A DNA stretch of 64,000 nt from Babylonia areolata (Eukaryota; Mollusca; Gastropoda; Neogastropoda; Buccinidae): NCBI RefSeq assembly GCF_041734735.1, contig NC_134883.1:20120247-20184246 (forward strand), written 5' to 3'. The notes beneath the pieces are model-generated. The model was not told the DNA's origin. It made no database searches and saw nothing but the letters and a program-made list of their open reading frames with translations. The position numbers were made by a program, and so were the translations under genes. Below are positions 53,954 to 64,000 of the stretch, in pieces (the first letter of the stretch is position 1; each line of letters opens with the position of its first letter).

Positions 53954-56900
53954 TATTTCATTCTGCTTTTGTTTTTGGATGATGCTCTCATCACTGCCAC
54001 ATATTTATTGCATAACTTTCGCATAACTGAAACAAATCTGTTTTGCATATGGTGTTTGATGAGGGGTAATTATATCAAGTGCGTGTTGGCAAGAGAAAAC
54101 CTATCCCCCTTGCATCTCCCAAATCCCATCTGAAGTGTGATATTGGCTGAAGATCAGTCTCATCAGAAGCTCTTATATGACAGATCAAGCTGCAGCATTA
54201 CTATTTTTTGTCTGTTTGAGAGAGAGATAAGCTCAAATATTGAGTTTTGATACTGTGATTTTGTAGCGAGGTTGAAGCAAGATATTTCAGATTGATTTGG
54301 AAAATTTGTATTGTTTGGTGTTGTCTAAGCTTTGTCAGGACTGTGCAGTAATTTGCAAGAAACTGTTTGTCTTGATAGGTGGACACATTTTTTGCAAATA
54401 CTTTGATCAGATCAAGTTGACAATTTTTTTTTTGTTTTGTTATTAAGGGAAATGTTAGTACTTTGTGTTACGTTTCTTCAATAAATACTCCTCTGGACAA
54501 TAGGTAAGAACAGTTTATAAAGTCAAACCTTTATGTGTAAGTTTCACCAGGTAAGAATATGGGGAACTTCTCATACACACACACACACACAACAGGTAAA
54601 TTTTTTCATGACATCTGACCAAAGTCAAGAATGAAATGGTTTCTAATGGAAGATTGTTTTTCATTCTACAATAACTATTTTGGGTGTATCTTTGAGACTG
54701 TTCCAGAGTTTGAAAAAAAAAGTCCATCAACAGACACTTGTGAATGCTAAGGTGTATATGTACATGTGCATGTGCACGTATGCATGCGCCAGAACAAGCT
54801 TATTAGAAACCGTGGTCTTTCTAAAAACAGCATATTGGGGAGTTTCTTATGAAGTGAAAGGATGGTGTTCCACAGCAAGGAGATATATAATCTCGGCACC
54901 TTTTTTTTCCTTTTTATGTAATTTTTGCCCTTTTTCTGTTATCTTTTCATTATGGGTTTTTTCTTTTTAAAAAAAATATTGCACTTTTTAAAAGATTACT
55001 ATCTCTTTTGAATTATTTATTCTTAAGAGCTTTATTATTATTATTATTTATTTTTGTAAAACCTGTACATAAAATTGAAAACAAGTCTTTTTATAACATC
55101 TCTGATCACTTTGTTTTTGATATTATCTTAATATATTTTCTTTGAATACTATTTCTTTTTGTAAAGTCTCTTAGCATTCCTTTTTTTTTTATATATCATC
55201 TTTTCTTTTTATCAAATATCTTAGCACTTCTTTTTTTCTTGTATTATCAGCTGCCACAGAGTGTTCTTCTTGACCTGTTATGTTTGATGGTAGATTGTGA
55301 AGCTCTGTGTGATTGCCAGCCATAGGTGTGAAAGAATTACTTTTTTTTTTTTTTTTGGTTGTCTGTTGAATAGGAATTTACTGTCTGTCTCTATGGCTCT
55401 GTTTTTTCAATGTTGAAGAAAGAGTTGAAGGATATAAGAGTTTATTTTATTTTATTTTATTTTATTTTGTTTTATTTATTTTATCTTTTTACAAGGAAAG
55501 TAGTTAACCTTGGATGTGGCTTGAACATTTTCTTTTCTTTTCTCACTCAAAGGAATGTGTGTAAAGTTTGTGTTTTGCTTAGTTTTTTGTTAAGAGGAGG
55601 AAAATGAGGCCCGATTCTAGAGCAAGGTCAGAGTTTCGCCCTATTTCCCTTCTCTGTTTGTATTCTTGCTTCCTTCAGGTCTGACAGGCCGTGATTTTCT
55701 GGGGTTTGCATAAAGCCTCCCTCCTCACCACCCCTGCCAAACCAGCCTATCATCTACCATTTTCCCCTTGAAATTCTCTTTCCATCAGCTGTGGTTCTGT
55801 ATTTTCTTTCCACATGGGGTTGACTTTTTTTTTCTTTCTTTTTTTTTCCCCACAAGAAATTTGCTGCAGAGTATGTTTCCTTCCTCAGCAATAAACCGCT
55901 TATTTGGGTTTAAGAATTGCTCCATCAATGATTGAACTAAGAAACAGACCTCCAGATTTTCAACCTCCATCCTCCCCCACCCCACCCCCCTTCTGCCCCC
56001 ACCTCCGCTCCCCCCTCTTACCTGCAGTTTTCCAGAACTATTTTGTCTTTGTCAGTTTCTGTTTTCTTCCCTGATTGTTTTTTCCTTTTGACTAATCTCC
56101 TGCTCTCCTTCCTTGCTGCTGTGCCCCCCCTCCTTCTCTCCCTCAGCCCTCATCCCTCTCAACCTCCCCCACCCCCAACTCCTTCCTGTTTGTCTGGAGA
56201 TCTGTCTTGACTGTGTGCACAAGCCACATAGTTTTGTATTGGTGGAGGGAAAAAACACATGAGGAAGAAGGCATGTAAATTACGCTTTATTCCCGGCCTT
56301 TCATTTATGTCCCTGCTTTTTTTGGTTATGTTTTTGTCATTGCTTCTGTCAACATCTGGTGCTGCTGCTGCCCACCCCCACCCCCTCCAAAAAGTTTCAT
56401 GGTTGTTCCTGTATTTCTTTTCCCTCGTGTGTACATCTCTCTTTCTCTCTCTCTCTCTGTGTCTGTCTCCCCCCTCTCTCTCTTTATGTCTTTCTTTCTT
56501 TTCTCTTTCCTCGCACTTTAAAAAGAAATTTTCCTCACTACCTGCCCCCAACCCCTATCCCCCCCTCTCCACCCCCTCACCCCCCACCCACACACATACA
56601 CACACAATGTCCCCCATCCCCGAATAAGAAAGAGAAATCCTGTACCTACACTCTTCCCCATCTGTCAGTGTGTGTCTGTCTCACTCTGCTTCTCCACCCC
56701 AGTGAAGTTTTACAATTTATTCCTTTTTTCTCCTCCCCAACAGAAGCTGGCGTTGTTATTATTATTATTTTTTTTTTTTATATTTCATTGCTTCCTCCAC
56801 CACACCACACTTCCTTCACTGTGTGGTGTTACTCATCCTCGGAGTTTTCAGTATCACCCCTCCCTTCCTCTGCACTTCTCCTCCATTTCCTCTCCCCCCC

Positions 56901-57117
56901 CCCCACCACACACCCCCCCCCCCAACCCCCCTCTTTCCCCCAAGAAAACACCCATTAAAAAAGGGAAAAAACACGCGAAAAAACACACCCATATTTGTTG
57001 GGGTTTTTGTATCCATTGCTCTTCCCCTCTACTCTTTGCTTTGTCAGTTTGTGTCTTTTCTGTAAATCTCTCTTACCATTCTTTCAGTTTTACAGTTAAT
57101 GGTCCTTAGTTCCACCT

Positions 57118-57290
57118 ACTTTATATGTGGGTCATGAATTTGTGGGTAAACTGCATACAATATGTGGGTCATGTTTTGCGTGTAAGCTATTTACAATATT
57201 TAGGTCATGTTCAAATATTTTGAAAACTACTTACAATGTGTAGGTCGTGTTCTTTTTAGGGTAAGCTACCTACAACATGTGCTTCCTTCT
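57118..57290. repeat. Imperfect tandem repeat, about 50-bp period
   Basis: Four diverged units, each with a TATGTGGGTCATG- or GTGTAGGTCGTG-type start and a GTAAGCTACTTACAA-type end. Confidence 0.7.
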
Positions 57291-58721
57291 CTTTCAGTGC
57301 CATGAAGAATAGCTGTCAGTTGTTTGACTGACAGTAGATTATGCATAGTTTCGAAGGACAGTGTACTCGAACAAAAGATGCAGCATTTTTTTTTTTTTCC
57401 CCCTAATTTGGCGCAGAAACTTTGAAGGAAAGACTGTTGATTTTAAGACTTCTCTGTGTAGTTTATCCACGGTCATAGACTCCAACCAAATTAATTATTG
57501 TGCAGTTAACAAGTACAGCATGGATAGGACATAAGTTTTATATGCTATTTAATGATTGATTTTTATTAATCCTTTGGTATCCATTTTGTTGTTTTTGGGT
57601 TCACATGGAGCAAAGATAGTTGAAATTTCAGTTGTCAGAGAATCGTTCTGTTTTCTGTCTCCTCTGTCAAAGACTGGCAGCCTGTGTCTCTTTGAGATGT
57701 TTGTTTCTCTCCTGATCCTCACCTCTCTCTTCCACAACCAACCCCACCTCCCTCTCCTGTCTGTCTGGGAATGGAGATCTGTCTGAATGTATCCACCCCA
57801 TCCCACCACCACCCACCCTCCGCTGTCTGAGGAGAGGGAGAAGAATGAGACAAGAGATGCTGGCGCACAGTACAGGCAGACATGGAAAAAGTGTCTGATT
57901 TATTCTCTGGTTCTGCCCAGTTAAAGGGGCCCCAAGTGTACAGTAGGAGGAAGAGAGTAATGAGTTGTGGTGGCGGTGGTGGTAGGCTCGGTCTGGGTGT
58001 GCATGCCAAGGGGGTGGTAGTAGTTGTTCAACTTTGTAAAGTGTGACCGCCATTCCTGACATAGCAGGCAGTCTGCTCACAGTAGTTCTCCTCCCCTTCC
58101 CTCCCCTCCTGTCCCTCCCACCAGTGCCTCTGAAGCAGCAGTCTTAGGGGGCAGCTTACTGTGTGCTTCCTGCTGTGTAATTACCTGTGGAAATTGGGTT
58201 TGTCTAACTGTGTTTAGTGAGGGACCAGGGGGTGGGGGAGGGGGAGAGGGTTGGATGGAGAGGTGGCTGGTCTGCCTCACTCACCACATCCTCTCTGTCC
58301 ACTTCCCATTCTCTTTTTCTCTCTGTCCATGTATGTGTGTCTGTCTGAAGTCAACCTTTGTCCCTACATCCCTGTAAACCCCCCACACCCCCAGCCTTTC
58401 CCTTCCCCTCCATCTTACTACCTTCTCCCTTTGTGTGTGTTCCAAATTTTCTTTGTTTTTGTTTTTTCCTCTCTGTATCCCTCTTCCTCTTCCTATCTCT
58501 TCTCAGTTTCTTGTCTTCCTTGATGCTTACTGCAGACCTCCTGCCAAAGAAGAATGAGACAGTCAAGACATCTAAATGTTTTTCCTGTCCTTGATGTTTC
58601 AAATTGTCAGTTGGTCCAAGTTTAATCAGAATTGGTCCAGTGGTTTACAAGATATTATTGTACACACTCAGAAACCTCCATTCACAGAGTGAAACTCACA
58701 AGCACAGACACATGAACATGA

Positions 58722-58752
<31 letters not shown>

Positions 58753-58801
58753 CACACGCACACGCACACGCACACAGTACAGTGACGCACATGCACGCAC
58801 G

Positions 58802-58832
<31 letters not shown>

Positions 58833-58877
58833 TACAGTGACACACGTGCGCACGCACACACACACACACACACACAC
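58722..58877. repeat. (CA)n/(CG) microsatellite with internal duplication
   Basis: Three CA runs separated by CAGTGACGCACATGC and CAGTGACACACGTGC, themselves a duplicated spacer. Confidence 0.95.
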
Positions 58878-59703
58878 AAATCCCAAGTTCTTATCAGCTG
58901 GTTGAGTCTCAAAATAACATTGCTGGAAAATATTTTCTTTTGCTTTGGGGATCTGCGTTTCTAAATCTGTTTGTTATGTCATTCTTTAGAGTGAGAAACA
59001 AACAAAAAAAAATAGCAACAAACATGTGAGGTAGAAGAAAACACACCCAATTCCTCTGGCTCTTTAGTCTTGCACACCCCCACTGTTTCTCCCTCCCCTT
59101 GCTTTCTTTCCTCTGTTTGTTGTCTCTCCCCTGTTTGACGAGGCACCACTGTCTGTCTTTTACTGTGGTATTCCACTGTGTTATGTATGCTATTATGTAA
59201 ACAAAACAATATTGACACCAAAGGTATAAAGGAAAAAAAGAAGGGAGAAAAGAACAAGAATGGGGGAGGAGGGGGCAGATGGGGGGAAGGGGTTGGGGGG
59301 AGAATAGGAGGAAGGGTGGGGGCCAGAAGAATGAATATTTAGCCGTGGTGTCTGCATTCCTACAGTATTTGTGTGCAGTCTTTTTGTTCATCGTTGATGA
59401 AAAAAACAATTATTTTTCATGTTTTATTCTTGCATTTGAATAGTACTATGTATTTATATACTGCATGTTTATTTGTTTTTATTATTTTATGTCTGTGGCT
59501 TTTTTTTCTTCTTTTTTGTTTCCTGAAAGGATCATGTCATGTTCAGAGACATGATCTGAAGGTAACAGACTGATTGGTATGACTCAGGTGTTAGGTCATA
59601 GTGTCTGGAAGGAAAGATGTGTCACTATTGTGATTGCTTTTTTGTTGCTGCTGCAATGCATACCTTGGAAGTCCATTACTCTTTCTCTCTCTTTCTCTCT
59701 TTG

Positions 59704-59704
59704 A

Positions 59705-59761
<57 letters not shown>
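59704..59761. repeat. (CT)n microsatellite
   Basis: Nearly pure CT over about 55 bases. Confidence 0.95.
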
Positions 59762-59765
<4 letters not shown>

Positions 59766-60735
59766 ACTCTCACTACAACAAATGAGGAACTGCAAAAAAC
59801 AAATGCATAATTGATAAGGAATGTTTCCAAAATATTTTCTTTTTTGATGTAAGTGGGGGAAAAAAGGAATGAAAATCTGTGCAGTTGATCCCTCAGATGC
59901 TTATTGTAATCATGTAGTTACTATCCTTTATTCAGACTCAAATATATACTCTTTTAAAAAATTTTTTGCATTTTTTGTTGTTGTTTTATTAGATTTTTGA
60001 TTGTTTTGTTTATCTTATTACTCTTTTCTGTTTTATTGCACTTTTTACCCGTTTTCTTTGACCATTATTGTTCAGTCTCTGTAAATTTACATTTTATTTT
60101 TCTAGGAGGTGAAAATACAGAACAGGAGTTTGGGAGTTGAGAAAGATCTGTTTCCGACAACAAAAGAAAGAAGAAGAAAGAAAGTTGCTTAGCAAAATGC
60201 ATGTTGTAAAAGAAAAAAAGCAACAAACATCAAAGAAGTGCAACGCACAAAAAAGCTGTACTTTTATACAAGATCAGTCAAGTGAAGCAGAAAGTCATGT
60301 TCTGTCTATGTGTATATAAGCTGTTTCGCATAAACCTTTCTATTTTCTCTTGGTATAGCCCTTTTCTTCTTCGTTTTTTAGGACTTGGGAGGGGTGAATA
60401 CACATGAGGCAGCTTTTCAAAAACAAAAAAAAAGTATGAGTGAGATCATGTGGTTTTTGCATGTGGGTATGTGCATATGTGTGAAAATTGAATGACTGAC
60501 CATATATTTGCATGTGCATGTGGCAGAACGTGTGTATGTGTAAGAATGCACAGCACATTTTCATGCTGCATGTGTGTATGTGTGTGGCAGGGTGTGTATT
60601 TTACAGGTAATTATGTTCTGTTCTAAAAAAGAGAGGAGGAATGGGTGATATCAACATGCATTTCAGTGTGTGTTTATGATTTTGGTCATGTGAAAGCTAC
60701 ATGGAAATGTGTTGATGCGCTTGGAAAAAGGAAGG

Positions 60736-60742
60736 GGGGGGT

Positions 60743-60776
<34 letters not shown>
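60736..60776. repeat. Poly-G tract
   Basis: About 40 bases that are almost all G, able in principle to form G-quadruplex DNA and likely to be unstable in cloning and assembly. Confidence 0.9.
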
Positions 60777-61265
60777 GAAAAGAAAAAGAAAAAAACACAC
60801 CAACATTGTTAGTCAGTTTGGTGTCTCTGCCGCAGAAAAGCACCAAAGGTCAGTTCTGAGATCTGTGCAAGTCTGGAGAGAAAATGGGAAAGGGGAAACT
60901 TTGGTATGCTGTCCCCAACAAGGGCTGTTGCGACTGCTGCGACACTCTTTTCATCTGTCCAGATAATGAAAGGCCCATTTCTAATCTGTGTTGATGGAAC
61001 CAACTCTTGTTCCAAACATTATCCCTTACTAGTTTCGGCTAAGAGTAAATTCCGAGTCATTCTGATGACATCTAGCACACTTGACTTAAAAAAACAACAA
61101 GCAATTAAACACATTTTGAATTAAAAACAACTACATACACACACAAAAAAAAGGATTCACACCTGTCTTTTGGAGGGTACTGATGTGGCAGTGGCCCCGA
61201 TATGTTTTTCACACGAAACCTAGTGTAACAGGGAAGTCTCTCTCTCTTTCTCTCTCTGTCTCTCT

Positions 61266-61299
<34 letters not shown>

Positions 61300-62069
61300 T
61301 ACACCGGTATATGCGCAAACATAGACACATACAGATGCACGAACACATGCTTGTGTGCGCGTGCCAACACACGCACATGCAGGCGGGATCTGTGTCTGGC
61401 CACTTGGGCCACTGGCCACTATATGCAACAAAAAAAGCCCTAAATATTGTGTGTGTGTGTGTGTGTGTGTATACATTTGCGCAGAGATAAAGTCAGCTGA
61501 TGATGGGTAATACTTTGATGGCTGCAGTTTGTGTATGTTATTTAGATCTAGGATCTATAGCCGCAGTACAAAAAATTCATCTCCATTACCAGCAGAAAAT
61601 ATTTTTGTTTTATTTCATTTCATACCAGTTTCTAGGCTAATTTGAAACATTGATCTTTCTTTTGTGTGTTCATGTGCTATTTAAAAAAAACAAATTGATA
61701 TTGACCTCTGCAGAACAGTAAAACATTTGTACTTCCTGCACTGTTATTGTGGTTTTGTAAATCTTTATTTTATTTTATTTTTTTAAAATCTGTCAGCTTC
61801 AGGAAGGGCTTCAACCCCTAGACCTCTCAGTGAGGTGTCAACTTTCCGTCACAACAGGGGATAAATACTATTCATTATTATTAATGATAATTACTAATCA
61901 TTCTCCTGAGCACGCCAAACAACTGCCTGGCTTAACTCAGTTGCAGGAACAGGGTGAAGAAAGAAACTTTTGGATACAATTAAAACTCTGTGACAATGAG
62001 ATGTCTGTACCATGTATAGCCTAGAGGTGATGCTAGCTTATTCCTTATGGCTTGACCAATTGTAAGAAT

Positions 62070-62100
<31 letters not shown>

Positions 62101-62599
62101 GTCAATGCCGGCATGCCCATCCAGGCTGAAGAGTGTATGAAACAGGGGAGACAATCACAGCAGGGTTTTAAAGATGGCCTTGCAGATAACTGTGCTGCCA
62201 CCTCTCTTCTCTTTTATGTCTTCAGTTTTTCACTCCCCTCCCCCATCCCTCACCCATCACACCATCACCACCACTACCACCACTTCTCTCTAACCCCTCC
62301 TCATCCTATGTCTTGTCTTTGTCAGAATTCTTCCCCCCTGCCCCCTCCCCGTGCACCCTCCCCCAACCATAATCTCCTCACACCTACCCACCCATCCATT
62401 CGCCTCTATTTGTGTGTTGGCTGAAACATATAACCTCTGAAGGAGCAGACTATCCTTATCAGTCACCCCAACATGAGTTAAAAAAAAAGTGAGGTGGTGT
62501 AGAGAAGGATAAGAGTGTTACAGGGAAATGGAGAGGAGGAGAAGGGTAGCAGGAGAGGAGGGGGAGGGGTAGCAGTTAACATACTCTGCAAGTGCTTGT

Positions 62600-62609
62600 T
62601 TGTGTGTGT

Positions 62610-62645
<36 letters not shown>
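62600..62645. repeat. (GT)n microsatellite
   Basis: GT run of about 45 bases, followed by GT/GC-rich degenerate sequence to about 62,735. Confidence 0.95.
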
Positions 62646-62646
<1 letters not shown>

Positions 62647-64000
62647 CAGTGTACATTAGCATGCATTAAAGTTCTCTCAGGTGTGTGTGGGTGTGTGTGT
62701 GCGTGTGTGCGTGCGTGTGCGCATTTGTGCATGCATTTATGCACCCTTATGGATGTGTGAGTGAGACTACATATGTGTGTTTGTGTGTGCATGCATACAT
62801 GAGAAAGAAGGATGAGAAGTAGACATAGGGAAGAGGCAAAGAGAGAGAGAGAGGAGAGAAAGAGCACATCAGAAGAGAGAGGGGGTGATGGTGGTAAGAA
62901 ATCTTTCATCATTGCACAGTTGCTTTGCAATGGACTCAACTGCTTGTCTTCTAGTGTGACAAGATTGCAAACAGCATTTTAACACTTTGGCAAACATATC
63001 AATTCACAGAAGCAGGCATGTGTCTAACATTTTATGCCCTCCCTCAGTTGCAGCAAACTCCACCTCCCCTTTAAGATCCCTATCATATTTAGAGTGGCCG
63101 TGGGCAGTCCCAGAGATAGAAATAGCTCCGCCCCCCTCTTAGGCTGAGAGGGAAGATTGGCAGCATTAGGGAGGAGCCAAGTCTTCAGACAGTTTGAGAA
63201 AATGAAAACAGTATGTTAACTCACAAACATTGCCTAGAAGAGAGGGATTGCTGGTTCATCCGCACCTAAGAGCAGATTATCAGTACTTTTTTCCTATCCT
63301 GTGATCTGTCAGATCAGCCATTCATCCCCTCTTGGAATCAGTTATTGGATAGTGGCAAAGTTGTCACCAAGAAGTCCATTGTCCTTACTCTGAATCAGTC
63401 AGTTCTGTAGTTTGTGATTAACTTGGTTAAAAAGTGCTGGGATCAGAGCTTCATTGTGATCAAACTGATTCAGAAAAGAGGAAGAACAGAGAGAGAGAGG
63501 GGGGGAAAAAAGGAAAAAAAAAGAGAAAAAAAAAAGAGGAAAGATTCTGGGAAAACATCTATGCGATTGACATCATCTTGTTGGTGTGAGTGAACGAGAC
63601 TGTGGCTAATTGCTGGTGGGTTCCTTGTTCAGTGTGGTGTGCAGCCATCCTCAGCTGGCTTCATTAATCTTGGGAGATTGGCACCGCCCAGAGGGGGGCA
63701 GGCATTGAAACAGACCGTTCACTTTTTCTTGTTTCACTTATCACTGGATTGAATTGACAGCAGGTATGGTTTCCTTCCACTTCTTATTTATCAATATATA
63801 TTTTTCTGTATTTTTTTTATATTGTTTGAGGGGCATGGATGCATGTGCAGTTCAGTGTATAAATATGTTGTATTAAATCACACTGTTACACACAACAAAT
63901 GGAAAACCATGAAAGGAGTTTGGGGGATGGCAGGAAGGGGGCTTCTTACTGGAGCCACCATCATGCTGTGTAATATCATCCAGAGTAGCGGATTTAGAAA

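Larger units (their letters stand above)
51186..64000 (+). other. Intron (at least 12.8 kb) at the hinge 1 position
   Basis: No further filamin exon is recognisable to the end of the window, although hinge 1 and the rod 2 repeats must follow. CpG stays rare through most of it, as in the rest of the gene body. It contains CT-rich minisatellite sequence (51,970-53,160), several CA, GT and CT runs, C-rich tracts at about 56,880-56,935, a (G)n run at 60,736-60,776 and, near the end, a stretch with GC boxes and a good donor-like CAG|GTATGG at 63,766. Long open frames here are low-complexity artefacts. Confidence 0.75.

Noticed and set aside
56159-57109. Several frames of 120-200 codons on both strands
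   Set aside because: C/T-rich and G/A-rich low-complexity sequence; frames overlap on both strands.
57118-57290. CRISPR-like look of regularly spaced repeats
   Set aside because: Eukaryotic intron; the units are diverged and contiguous, without unique spacers or cas genes.
58909-59409. 166-codon minus-strand frame
   Set aside because: No domain, F/P/L-rich composition, inside an intron, no homologue recognised.
60709-60966. Glycine-run open frame
   Set aside because: Created by the poly-G tract.

Overview
This window is animal nuclear DNA. It shows spliced genes with GT-AG introns, abundant microsatellites, a tRNA-derived SINE, a LINE fragment, a mariner and a piggyBac-like remnant. The SINE (a snail/bivalve type as I remember it), the CpG-depleted gene body and the filamin sequence suggest a lophotrochozoan, most likely a gastropod mollusc. 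That placement is inference.

The only gene I can support is a filamin (actin-crosslinking protein) on the + strand. It is open at both ends of the window. I place 21 coding exons from 19,915 to 51,185, about 6.27 kb of coding sequence (about 2,090 codons). Every junction has GT-AG ends and the reading phase carries through all 21 exons without a break. The exons encode the end of the first calponin-homology (CH) domain, the second CH domain, and 20 consecutive filamin Ig repeats (Ig1 to Ig20) of rod 1. The first half of CH1 lies upstream of the window. Hinge 1, the remaining rod repeats and the dimerisation repeat lie downstream.

Layout: 1-19,914 is non-coding (first intron or 5' flank), with a SINE at about 1.2-1.6 kb, a LINE 3' end at about 3.9-4.3 kb and many microsatellites. 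CpG dinucleotides are common up to about 18.7 kb and then become rare, as expected where a germline-methylated gene body begins. 19.9-25.0 kb holds the CH domains, Ig1 and Ig2. A 6.1-kb intron follows. 31.2-35.8 kb holds Ig3 to Ig6 and the start of Ig7. One giant exon (36,976-39,600) carries the rest of Ig7, Ig8 to Ig15 and the start of Ig16. A 3.7-kb intron contains a mariner with perfect 67-bp inverted repeats. 43.3-51.2 kb holds Ig16 to Ig20. From 51,186 to the end is non-coding and sits where vertebrate filamins have hinge 1.

The most unusual points are: (1) five nearly identical tandem Ig repeats, each with an inserted KSPKK motif, inside one 2.6-kb exon; (2) three separate introns that begin with tandem copies of the preceding exon's last bases, two of them copying the splice donor intact; (3) a piggyBac-like remnant inserted in one of those copies, whose limits can be checked against the neighbouring units; and (4) a sharp CpG boundary near 18.72 kb.
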